NCBI GenBank assembly: GCA_000151295.1
Contig: GG745369.1
Location: forward strand, 309,544-328,203
DNA length: 18,660 nucleotides
Direction of reading: 5' to 3'
From: Allomyces macrogynus ATCC 38327
Lineage: Eukaryota > Blastocladiomycota > Blastocladiomycetes > Blastocladiales > Blastocladiaceae
Each line of letters starts with the position of its first letter. Within the stretch, counting starts at the first letter, position 1. The translations under genes and the position numbers were made by a program. The notes under the pieces were generated by a model that did no database searches, had not been told where the DNA came from, and saw only the letters and a list, made by a program, of their open reading frames with translations. Positions 1 to 8,590 of the stretch are shown piece after piece.

Positions 1-487
1 GTCGTCGACAACGAAGGAGCTCGGGCGCCAAAAGAAGCAAAAGTACGCCGTTTCGCGCTGAGACCCCGAGTGCCACTCCGTGCGCGTCGCGTATAATGGC
101 GGCGGGGCCACCGGCGCGCCCCGCCGTGTGCACCGCACGCCGGGGCCATAGGTTATTCGCGTATTGCATCGGCTGACCGACTCGGTGGCCCCATCCACCC
201 TTTCGTAGTCTGCTGCATTCTACCGCAAGGGCGCGCGACTGGGACGAGTCCGACTCCTGACTCGTCCCGACTTTTCGTCCGACGACGACAGCGATAGCGA
301 TGACAGCGACAGCGGTCACGGCAGCTCGAGTAATGGCCACGAGCACCACCACAGCTGCCGCCACCATCGCGGGCTGCCGGGACCCAACGCCTACGAGCGG
401 CAGCCAAAGTACAAGAAGCGCGCGGGCCCGCCGCCACCGTCTGCGGGGCCGTCGGGAGGCGGCGACGCTGCGCCGTCCGAGCCGTGA
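1..487 (+). CDS. 3' end of a Ser/Asp- and His-rich protein of unknown function (5' partial, one inferred intron)
   Basis: The product is not recognised. The frame ending at the TGA at 485-487 is protein-like: an acidic Ser/Asp run (DFSSDDDSDSDDSDS), a His-rich stretch (GHEHHHSCRHH), then a Lys/Pro/Gly-rich tail ending GGDAAPSEP. That frame is closed by TAG at 206-208, and the window's first open frame closes at 94-96. Removing an intron at 91-208 (donor GTATAA, CTGAC branch-like site near 173, acceptor TAG) joins codons 1-90 in frame 1 to 209-487 in frame 2 with phase 0. The result is a basic segment followed by the acidic tail. The acidic-Ser run resembles casein kinase 2 target sequence and suggests a disordered C-terminus. 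The stop is firm; the splice junction is inferred from signals and phase only, and the 5' end lies outside the window. Confidence 0.5.
91..208 (+). other. inferred intron in the first gene
   Basis: 118 nt, GTATAA donor, CTGAC branch-like site at 173-177 about 30 nt before the TAG acceptor, phase 0. It removes in-frame stops and joins two open frames. It is longer than the other introns here (72-86 nt), so other donors cannot be excluded. Confidence 0.4.
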
Positions 488-540
488 CCGAGCGAGCGGG
501 TGTGCTGTTGTTCTGTGATTCCCTCCATTCCTTTACAAAG

Positions 541-553
541 TATTATATATACG
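541..553 (+). promoter_or_regulatory. A/T-rich TATA-like block upstream of the PPR gene
   Basis: A run beginning TATTATATATAC stands out in otherwise G/C-rich DNA about 140 bp before the ATG at 690. It could be a core promoter for the PPR gene, or part of the 3' end of the preceding gene. Only base composition and position support it. Confidence 0.25.
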
Positions 554-689
554 GCCTTGATTATTCTTTTCGTTGCGAACCAACGTGACTGGACGATTGC
601 GTTTGTCGACGATGTGATCACGCCTTGACAGCAAGTTTGAACAGTGAACTTGATCGCTGGTAGCTGCACATGCACCAATCTCTGCCACG

Positions 690-3098
690 ATGATCCCCGT
701 CCAAATCCTTTGCACAGCTGCACGACGAGGACGAGCTCTTGCACTCGTGTCCAGTTCCTGCAACGCACTGGCCGGGCCGCCATGGGGCCGTTCGGCCCGC
801 TTCACGTCGACTGCCGTCGACGCCGCTGACCCGACCAACAACAACTTGAGCAGCGCCGACCCGGCCAACCGACCTGCTGCTCCTGGCGACCATGACCCCG
901 CACCCGCCAAGACCAGGGGCCGCTCGCCAGCCTACTCTGCATTGAACGCCGATCGGTACTGGGGCGGCTGGCTGCAGGACCGCAGCGGGGAGAAGCCCGA
1001 GCCGGAACCTGATCAACTGCCAACACGCTACGACTACGTTGCCGAGGCCGAGCACGAGTTCCGTGCCCACATGCTCAACAACCGGCCCAGCGACTTGCTC
1101 CGCACCGCGTCCTACTTTATGAAGTACGGCACTGTGTTCCCATTCGATTCGAGCGGCAAAGGGCCCAAGTTCCAGCCGCGGCCGTCGCAACACATGTACC
1201 ACATGGTACTGTGGGCGCTCGCCAAGGGCAAGATGCCGGAGCGCGCGGCGAAAGTGCTCGAGGAAATGTCCATGGCGCGGGTCCCGCGCGATCCAACCGC
1301 GTGGGCCTACTACATTGCCGCGTGCGGCGCGATCCAGGACGCCGAACGTGTGCGGCAAGCGCACGCGGCGCTCTTGGCCGACGGGTTCCCCGTCACGGGT
1401 CGGCCCGCCGAGGCTCTCGTGCTCGCGTACTTGCGGTGCTCCGAGTTTGACCGCGCCATGGTAATTGTGCGCGACGTGCGCGCGCGGTACCTTGCCACGG
1501 CTAAGGGATTGGGCCGCACGAGCGATGCTGGCGTGGGGCGGCCGACCAGGTGGACGCCGCGGCACCAGAACAAGGACACCAAGATTGACCTCGACACGGC
1601 GTGGCAAGAGGCGCGGCCGAACGCGCAGTACCTGTCGCGCAACACGATGCGGTGGGCACTCAAGCTGACCATGGACGCGGGGCGTATCGCCGACGTGGCC
1701 GAGCTCTACCTCGACATGCAAGAGGACGAGCATATTATGCCGCTCATGTGGGCCGACTTGACGCGCGCGTTCGCGCGGCACGACTACGTATGTTTGTCAT
1801 TGCCCGGTGCTTGTGGTGGTCGCGGTCATAACTGACTTCTTGCACGCATTTTTTTCTAGGTCGAATTTGCGCACCAAGCGCTGCACCGACTCCTGTCCAT
1901 GACTAAGTCGTTGCGCGAGCATGCCGCGGCGCGGTCGTCGTCGCCGCCTGCCAACCAAGACGACCCCGGAATGCGCCGCCCATCCGTCGTCACGTTCCTG
2001 ATCGACGAAGGCACGTTCACGGCCGTGCTCGAAATGGCCGGGCGTACCGCACGGCCGCAGCTCGCCGCGCAGATCTTGCAAATCATGCAAGATGAGAAGA
2101 TGACCGTGCGCGAACACCATTTCGCGTGCATTGTGCAGGCCTTTGCCGGCGCCAAGGACTTCAACTCGGTCTTTCGACTGCTCGGCATCATGCGGCGCGC
2201 CGGCATGGACCCGCACGACGCGGCACGGCAGCTGCTCGTACCCATGGCCCCACCGCCACAGGCCATGCAAGGGACCGACCCGGTCCCGGCGCCGTCGCTA
2301 CTCGAAGGCCCGCTCAGCGACCCGCGTACGCTGATCCGCGTCCTCACCGACCGCGACTTGGCGCACGCGACGGCCGCGACCGTCCCCGCCGGCCAGCGCA
2401 CCGCGGCACTCGCGCACCTGACCGACCTGCACAAGGCCGTGACCCTGCTCCCGGCGCTCCCGCGGCCGATCGACATCGAGTGCGTCAACGTCCTGATCGA
2501 CGCCGCGCACCGTCTGCGCGCCGACGAGCTTGGGCTCGCCATGTACCGCGACTTGGCGGCGCTCGACCTCAAGCCGAACCGGCACACGGTGCACGCGGCG
2601 CTCGCGTGTGCGCGGCGTGACTCTACCACCCGCGCCAAGATCCTCGACGACATGCACGCGCACGGGCTTGCACCCGACGACGCCACGTACCTGTTGCTGG
2701 CGGCGGCCGTGCTCGACGCGGGCGAGTTTGACCAGGCGCTCGGGATTTTGGAGTTGGCCAAGCGCGCCGCGTCCACCGGGAAGCCCACCGTCTCGCGCAG
2801 TCTGTACATGATTCTCGTGCGTGCCGCGGTGAGCCGTGCCGACGCGCGCTGGAAACGGTTGGTCAGGGAGTTGCGCGATGCCGGGTGGTTCCTCGATACA
2901 CGCACGGCCAAGGATATTGCCAAGACGTTCCCGAATGACCCAGATGTGGTCGAGCTCGCGCAGGGTGGGAATAATCTTGCAGCCGGCCGCGATGCAGCGA
3001 GCGACGAGGACCGCGCACTCCAGACGGTGCGCACGTACGGGTGGAATTGGGCGGCGCCGGGCGTCGATGAGGATCTGGAGCCGTCGCTGGCCGGATGA
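690..3098 (+). CDS. pentatricopeptide repeat (PPR) protein, predicted mitochondrial; exons 690-1787 and 1860-3098
   Basis: Two exons joined in phase 0 give 778 residues. The N-terminus is rich in Arg, Ala and Ser and lacks acidic residues for about 40 positions (MIPVQILCTAARRGRALAL), typical of a mitochondrial presequence. Helical-hairpin PPR-like units with the usual A/G-rich helix and 'aM.r.G..Pd' ending are visible at about residues 167-236 (MYHMVLWALAKGKMPERAAK), 450-485 (ACIVQAFAGAKDFNSVFRLL) and 573-672 (VNVLIDAAHRLRADELGLAM, MHAHGLAPDDATYLLLAAAV). PPR proteins of this layout bind organellar transcripts in processing, stability or translation, so a role on mitochondrial RNA is inferred; the specific target cannot be named. 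The start is the first ATG of the frame, has A at -3, and is the one that supplies the presequence. Stop is TGA. Third positions are strongly G/C. The FAD synthase gene follows on the same strand. Confidence 0.88.
1788..1859 (+). other. spliceosomal intron of the PPR gene
   Basis: 72 nt with a consensus GTATGT donor, a TAACTGAC branch-site-like motif about 25 nt before the acceptor, a run of seven T and a CTAG acceptor. Phase 0. Without splicing the upstream frame closes at 1835. Confidence 0.93.
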
Positions 3099-3491
3099 GC
3101 GAGTGCCGTCATGGTGGAGGAGGGGCAGGAAGAGGAGATTAGTCGTATTTCCATACTTTAGCAACCACAGTATAGGCAAGATTCCGGCTTCGTTTCGGTG
3201 ATGCAAAGTGGTTGTTCCTTCATGCATCGGGCCCTTGCTGACAGAGAACAGACACAGCAAGAAGGGACCGGAGACCTGATCGCGCTCGGCGTGGTCAACC
3301 ACCATTCTCCTCTTGTCTTCTCCCTTGCCGACCCCAATCGTGACCCGCCCAGTGGACACGAGCCTTCGCAACCTGCTGCACGACACCGACCAACTCGACT
3401 GTGCCCGTGCCCCCAAGCCCGTACACGCTCGACGCGGCTCCCTTCTCCCCAACGCCACCAGCAACGACCCCCAACCGCAATACAAGAAGCA
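3099..3491 (+). other. intergenic region / 5' leader between PPR and FAD synthase genes
   Basis: No supported gene. It must hold the PPR 3' end and the FAD synthase promoter and leader. The FAD synthase frame stays open upstream to a GTG at 3198 and an ATG at 3201, but the translation is Pro/Arg/Gln-rich low-complexity sequence without family similarity, so it is read as leader. Confidence 0.5.
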
Positions 3492-4547
3492 ATGGCCAAC
3501 TTGCAGCAAGACGGCGCATTCGTCCCGCCGTGCCCGATCCAGGCCGAAAAGGACGCCAATCTCGCCCTCGATGCGCTTGCGGCCGTGCCCATGCCGGCCT
3601 GCTGCGACGCCGACCCGACACCCAGCACCCCACGCCTTTTCCCGCCCATCGACTTTGCCGCCGCCGAGCGCGACGTCTATGCCTACGTGACGCGCACGAC
3701 TCTCGGCAATGCGGCACCGGCGGCAAGTAATACCACGTCCATGCCCGAGGCTGCAGTTGCGCGGTTGCAGGCGATCATTACGGACGCGGTCGGCGTGCTC
3801 GAAGCGGCACTGCGCCAATTTACGCCCAAGCACTTGGCATTGTCGTTCAATGGCGGCAAGGACTGCACGGTGTTGTTGCACTTGCTCGTGGCGGTCCTGC
3901 ACCGCGGGCAGCGACTCGGCGCGTGGGACCATGGTGCGAGCGCCGTGCAGACCGTGTACGTGATGCAGGCCAACGGGTTCAACGAGGAGCACGAATTCGT
4001 CGCCAAGTGCGCCGCGAGGTACTTTCCGTGACGCTCTCCACTCACCGTCCCGCTTCCTCCGACGCTCACACCCCCTCCCCTCACCACCAGGTACAACCTC
4101 GCCGTCGACACTCTTCCTGGCCCGATGCAATCCGCGCTCGCGACCTATACCAACCGGCACCCACTCATCCGCGCCGTCTGTGTCGGCACGCGCCGCACTG
4201 ACCCGTGGGCGTCGCACCTGCGCCCGATGCACAAGTGCGACCCCGGATGGCCCGACCTCGTGCGCGTGCACCCGGTCCTCGACTGGGCATTCGCCGATAT
4301 TTGGCTGTTTTTGCTGGCCTTGCGCGTCGAGTACTGCGTGCTCTACGACCACGGGTACACGTCGCTGGGGCCGAAAGACCGGACGGTGCCGAACCCGGAT
4401 TTGAAAAAGGAGGGTGGAGAGGGTTATTGGCCGGCGTGGCGGTTGCGCGACAGTGCGCGGGAACGGTGTGGGCGGATGCCGGCGAACAAGCCGGCGGTGG
4501 AGAAGGGGAAGGAGGAGGCGACGGCGAATGGGACCGCGAGCGCATAG
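3492..4547 (+). CDS. FAD1: FAD synthase (FMN adenylyltransferase); exons 3492-4018 and 4091-4547
   Basis: The enzyme transfers AMP from ATP to FMN, making FAD, the last step from riboflavin to FAD; the fungal enzyme is a stand-alone protein of the PAPS-reductase-like (adenine nucleotide alpha-hydrolase) fold. The spliced product is 327 residues, close to the roughly 300 of yeast Fad1. The pyrophosphate-binding loop SFNGGKDCTVLLHL is at about residues 117-130. The second exon carries GTRRTDPW at about 206-213, then HPVLDWAFADIWLFL and the family signature YCVLYDHGYTSLG. The end (WRLRDSARERCGR) matches the conserved C-terminal A-L-x-D-x-x-x-E-R-x-G-R pattern, followed by a Lys/Glu tail. ATG 3492 is chosen because it gives the family length; an in-frame ATG at 3201 would add a non-conserved extension. 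Stop is TAG. Confidence 0.93.
4019..4090 (+). other. spliceosomal intron of the FAD synthase gene
   Basis: 72 nt, GTACTT donor, C/T-rich body, CACCAG acceptor, phase 2: the split Arg codon (AG|G) is rebuilt and the protein reads RYNLAVDTLPG, as expected between the P-loop half and the RTDP half of the family. Without splicing the frame stops at 4031. Confidence 0.92.
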
Positions 4548-5180
4548 CGCCACGGCGGGGTGGGCCAGTATTGTCGGGAGCGGCTCATTTGACAATAGAT
4601 CATGGCTTTTGTGTCGACTATTGGCGATCCTCGACTTTCCTGATCGCATGGACTGGCCGATCATATGCTGCCAGCAGCGTGTGAAGTCGAGCAATGCCAT
4701 CCGACTCTCCCGACCTACATACCCCCGATTTTGGTCAACGATGCCCGTTCGTGCCGTCCACCCTTTGTCGACCTTGACCGCAAGAATATGGCTGATAGAT
4801 GGCACAACGCAGGCAACCGAGGCGCACTGGCCGTGGCCAGGGAACTGTTTGTTGCTCCGCGAGTGGTTGGTCTGGCATACCACTTCCGTTCGTCACCGGA
4901 ACCTCAAATTTTAGTTCCGAGTGCCAAAGCGTCAACGTGATCTTGTCAAGTTGGCACAAGCGCACTTAACTTTCATCTTGCTCACTGCGAACATGACCCC
5001 CGATCCGACCTGGCCCTGCGTCGCGGGATCACACTTTGTGGAGACAGTACCATGTGTGGAAGTGCCGAGAGATTTTGGTTCTGGAGCACCTGCACTTTGG
5101 CGAGGATACAGGACAAGCAGTTTGCGTGCCAGCGTTGGCACCCAGCGGAATTGAAAACCAAAAAAATTGCGCTCCACGAA
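4548..5180. other. gene-poor region; no supported gene
   Basis: One open frame at 4665-4940 (+) reads in a fairly protein-like way (for example YIPPILVNDARSCRPPFVDL), but its upstream frame is closed by TGA just before and it matches nothing I recognise; it may be a gene relic or chance. Base composition becomes less G/C-rich here than in the genes to the left. Confidence 0.3.
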
Positions 5181-5267
5181 ATAGGTGGAGACGAATGTGC
5201 CCTTGAGCATTCAAGACAATGGACACGGCAGAAGGTCCTGCGTTTCTAGTGAATGACGACGAGCGAA
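5181..5267 (+). repeat. repeat module copy 1 (direct)
   Basis: 87-bp module beginning ATAGGTGGAGACGAATGTGC and ending GACGACGAGCGAA. Against the reverse complement of copy 3 I count about seven differences, including one single-base indel, by hand alignment. Its last 30 bp recur perfectly, inverted, in copy 4. Confidence 0.85.
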
Positions 5268-5310
5268 ATGTGCCTTGAGCATTCAAGACAATGGATACGG
5301 CAGAAGTTCC
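5267..5310 (+). repeat. repeat module copy 2 (direct, truncated)
   Basis: Begins AATGTGCCTTGAGCATTCAA and repeats the middle of copy 1 about 72-73 bp downstream, close to 24 codons. Similarity fades after GAAGTTCC. It lacks the ATAGGTGGAG head of the module. Confidence 0.8.
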
Positions 5311-5373
5311 GGCTGCTCTACAGGCCATCATTCACAATCGAATCTGCAGTCATAGGCGCTACCTACAATGATC

Positions 5374-5402
5374 CCAAACGCCCTCACCACCATCTCTCGC
5401 AC
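5374..5402 (+). repeat. inner inverted repeat, left arm
   Basis: Left arm, containing CTCACCACCATCTCTCGCAC, pairs with 5509-5538 with one mismatch and one single-base indel. The arms are separated by about 106 bp. Confidence 0.75.
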
Positions 5403-5508
5403 CCAGGAAGGGTAATAATGGCTCTTGAGTCAGTGATCGAAGAGAAGACGCATCATGAGGCGGCTCTGGGCCACAACTCTTACAAGAAGCAATCACACCC
5501 TCTGTCAT

Positions 5509-5538
5509 GTGCGAGAGATGGTGGTGAAGGCGTTTCGG
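5509..5538 (-). repeat. inner inverted repeat, right arm
   Basis: Reverse complement of 5374-5402 apart from one mismatch and one extra base; it reads GTGCGAGAGATGGTGGTGAA on the + strand. Confidence 0.75.
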
Positions 5539-5571
5539 ACCAATGCATTGACCTGAAATCTCAAGGGATTT

Positions 5572-5657
5572 TTCGCTCATCGTCATTCACTAGAACAGCA
5601 GGAACTTCTGCCGTATCCATTGTCTTGAATGCTCAAGGCACATTTGTCTCCACCTAT
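5572..5657 (-). repeat. repeat module copy 3 (inverted, full length)
   Basis: 86 bp that on the - strand reads ATAGGTGGAGACAAATGTGC through to GATGAGCGAA, matching copy 1 over its full length. It forms the outer right arm of the foldback. Confidence 0.85.
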
Positions 5658-5727
5658 CCCGCTCTCGTGGACGATCTTTTATTGTTGCTTCAGTTTCCAT
5701 TTGGTGCTTGTCGTTCAACCTGGCTGA

Positions 5728-5757
5728 TTCGCTCGTCGTCATTCACTAGAAACGCAG
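5728..5757 (-). repeat. repeat module copy 4 (inverted fragment)
   Basis: 30 bp, a perfect reverse complement of 5238-5267 in copy 1 (core CGTTTCTAGTGAATGACGAC). Perfect identity over 30 bp indicates recent origin or gene conversion. Confidence 0.85.
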
Positions 5758-5888
5758 TTGAGATGATTTGTGACCCTGGCATGACTTGGTTCCATCTTGC
5801 TCCGGAGCAAGTGCTCTCAAAGCACGCATGCTCTTTCGCTCTTCGCATCAGCACGATATCAAAATTGCAAATCCAATCTCCAACAGCC

Positions 5889-8142
5889 ATGACAGTCAGC
5901 GTGGAACTTGATGGCCCAGCCAGCCTATATCCCGTCACGCTACCATCGGAAGTTTTGCACATTATCACCAGGTTTCTTGCTGGCCCGCGTCGCAAAGAGT
6001 GTCATGACTCAGTCCACCACGACACCGATGCTCTCGTCGCTTTGCGCCAAACGTGTCGCACGTGGAGACAAGTGTTCGACCACGTTGGATGCGACGAGCA
6101 TCTCGATCTGTCTCTTCGATGTGCCAAACATCGGCGGCCTGAACCGGGACGAAGCATCTACTAGTCGTCACAGATCAAAGTTGTAACCGCACCTCATCGT
6201 GAAGGTCCCGGATCGCTCGTGTTTGCTTTCAACGACTCGGCGGACCCCTGGAACGGACCGTTCCGCCCTCACCCGACAGTTCGAGTTGCAATCGGTACCA
6301 GCGGTAACACAGTGAGCGTCCCGGCCGATCGCCTCCGCTCTGTGAAACTGTTGGACTACGATGGCCAGCTCGAGCGCAGGACGTGTCTGGCCAACGTCCT
6401 TGCTGGTCTGTCCTTGCAGTTTGCAAACCTGACCACGCTTGAGCTGCCCAAGCTGGCACTGCCAGCTGCTGTCCTTGAGGAATCCCTTTCACCACTCACC
6501 GACCGGCTGACATCGCTTTGTTTCCACGTTTTGCATTCGCACTGGCACGAGCTCACCCAGTCTCTCACATTCCCAAACCTACAATGGCTCGATGCGACTC
6601 TCAACAACGCGAGGGGGATTATCCACCGCTTCCGCTTGAAATGGAAGAACTGTGGCAAGTTGCGACTCCAGTGCCACTTTCGGCGCTATTGCATGCCCCT
6701 CAGCCGCAAGCCGTGATCATCCATCATACACCTGTGGGTGTCGCCCAGTCGTTGATCACGCGCACCTTGCGCTCGCTTGCTGGCACACTGCGTGAGCTGA
6801 CGCTTGTTACCGCAGTGAGGGCAAGACGGAAGCAACGCCGCTATTCGCCCTGCTCGAATGGCTGGTATTGCGAGCGCTGAAAGTATCCGCGGCAGTGTTG
6901 CGTGTGGAGGCCGTGATGCTTCACGTTCGCGCAACATCTTTCCACAACATCGATTGCTCCATGTGGCAACGAGCTGCTCGTGCTGTCGCTCCCACGGTCG
7001 GTCTGTGCCCAATGCCAATCTGCTGGTGCTTCCTGAACTCCCGCGCGTCACGCACGCTTGGAGCTGAAATGGCCGGACGTGCCTCCTGCGCGATTGGTCC
7101 AGCTTGCTGCCTCGCCAAGGCTTGCTCACCTGAGCGTTCTCCACTGCTCGTTTCCTGAACCAGTGCCCGCGGCACCCATACATTTCCCAGCGCTTACCAA
7201 GCTAACCACGCAAATGAACGTGTTGGACTGGCTGGGAACCGCAATTCAGGCCCCGAAACATCGCACGCTATACAGTGACGGGTTTTACCCCTGGTCAAAG
7301 TGCATGGCGCCATGGTTGCCGATTACCACGCTCATTGTCGAGCGCAAAGAGCATTCTGGTGGAGACGCTCACGTCTCTGGCGCGGCCCTGGACGCCCTTC
7401 CTCACTTGACGACGTTGCGGCTCCCTTCGGACAACTTCCGCTGGACCGACTACCACCAGCTGGTTTTCCCGCACGTCGCGTCGCTTGCCTGCTCGCAGCA
7501 CGTCTTGACCATGGTGCAGGCGCCCAACGTCATCCGGGTAGAATCGCACAATTTATGGAGCGCGTATGGCATGCGAAACGCACCCGTCAGCGCACGGTCG
7601 ATCCACGTGCGCACCATGCATCTCGACTTGCTTGCTGCGTTGTTGCGCCAGGTCAATTTCAAAAGTGTCTCGGCGAAACGGATCATGGGCGGCGATATGC
7701 GCGTGCATGTGGTCACGCTTGAATTCCGGCAGGTGCATCCGGTCTGACGCATGCTGGCAAGGCACCTCAAATTGTTCGCTATTATGGCGTGGCCGCGGCG
7801 GCTGGTCGCGCACGTAGTGGAAGTGGATGATGCCGACGTGGCCTTGGAGAAACTGACCTTGGGGATCGAGGCATTTGTGCATGTTCGTACTGGATGCGCG
7901 GTCGACAGAGCTGCTGCGATTGCGTTCATTCCCGGGACGAGCCAAGCTGCAAGTGTGTGCCCATGCCGAATTTGCTGCTGGGTGTGGTGGTCATGAAGTC
8001 GGTCGTGGTGCCCATCGTTCCGGCGTTGGAATCCAAGCTTGCGGCGTTGGAATCCGGGCTGACCGTCAGGAGAGTGTGGGATTGGTGCAGTATGAAGGTT
8101 GACGTTTTGTTGGTTTCATTTTGTTCGTTTCTTGCAAGATAA
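5889..8142 (+). pseudogene. decayed F-box/LRR-like paralog, array copy 1
   Basis: Alignment by eye to the intact copy at 8591-10792 follows the whole protein through changing frames. The N-terminal F-box-like segment (LPSEVLHIITRFL then LVALRQTCRTWRQVF) starts at ATG 5889 and meets TAG at 6162-6164. The same frame resumes (GSLVFAFNDS, FANLTTLELPKL) to about 6600, then the match moves between frames near 6600, 6845, 6985 and 7055. A long block at about 7058-7744 (LVQLAASPRLAHLSVL, SGAALDALPHLTTLRLP) ends in TGA at 7745-7747, where both sister copies have Trp (HPVW). The C-terminal signature VWDWC remains at about 8080 in yet another frame. With at least two stops and about six shifts this cannot make the family protein unless the assembly is very poor here. 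Splicing was considered, but breaks fall inside aligned coding blocks. Confidence 0.82.
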
Positions 8143-8590
8143 CTCACATTCAGTTGGACAGGAGAATAATGCTTGCTTACTTCTGCCTTTGCTGGTTTGA
8201 ACTCATTCCCAGCGATCTATGGCCATGGCGATCAATGTGCGGCCACATAAGGTATGACTTGCTCTGCAGTGATAGATGGCCGCGCGCTGTCAAGGATTTG
8301 ATGCTGAAAATGCGGCGGCCTCGTCATCACGTTGGGCTGTGGACATCCTGATCTTCTTGACTTCCAGTGTGGCCACTCACATGAACGCTCATTTGTGCGA
8401 GCCCGCTTTGGCTATTCAGGTCTTGTTGAAGCTGTGAGTGGCGGTCATGGGAGAGTGAGAGATAACATGATCAACTCAGCAACGCTCCATCTTGCTCACA
8501 ACTATCGTCACGGATTGCAAGTAGTTCGCTTGGCACCCAACAGCAACACTCGTCGCATTCGCTACAGAAAGGACCAGAACCATCACACAA
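8143..8590. other. intergenic spacer between F-box copies 1 and 2
   Basis: About 450 bp with no supported gene; short frames here are not protein-like and resemble no other part of the window. It presumably holds the promoter of the intact F-box gene. No clear TATA box or repeat is seen. Confidence 0.5.

Larger units (their letters stand above)
5181..5757. repeat. compound foldback (inverted) repeat, MITE-like
   Basis: Four copies of one module are arranged in two orientations: direct copies starting at 5181 and 5267, inverted copies at 5572-5657 and 5728-5757. An inner inverted pair lies at 5374-5402 and 5509-5538. The whole can fold into a long imperfect hairpin with a loop around 5403-5508. 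No transposase-like frame is seen, so a non-autonomous foldback or MITE-type element is the best reading. Target-site duplications are not evident by eye. A tandem repeat broken by inversion is the alternative. Confidence 0.75.

Noticed and set aside
618..1781. A 387-codon - strand open frame opposite the first PPR exon.
   Set aside because: It is an antisense shadow with Arg/His-rich composition and no motif; the + strand has a presequence, PPR motifs and a clean intron.
3201..3491. An N-terminal extension of FAD synthase from ATG 3201.
   Set aside because: The added 97 residues are low-complexity Pro/Arg/Gln sequence and would make the protein much longer than the family; ATG 3492 gives the usual size.
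2298..4883. An 861-codon open frame on the - strand across the PPR gene's 3' half and the FAD synthase gene.
   Set aside because: It lies antisense to two genes with recognisable motifs and spliced introns. Its translation is His/Arg/Gly-rich and matches no family, and such frames arise readily opposite G/C-rich third positions.
6072..6164. An intron removing the TAG at 6162-6164 in F-box copy 1 (GTGTTC donor, CTACTAG acceptor, phase 0).
   Set aside because: It would delete residues that align with coding sequence just after the F-box in the intact copy, and it would not repair the other breaks.
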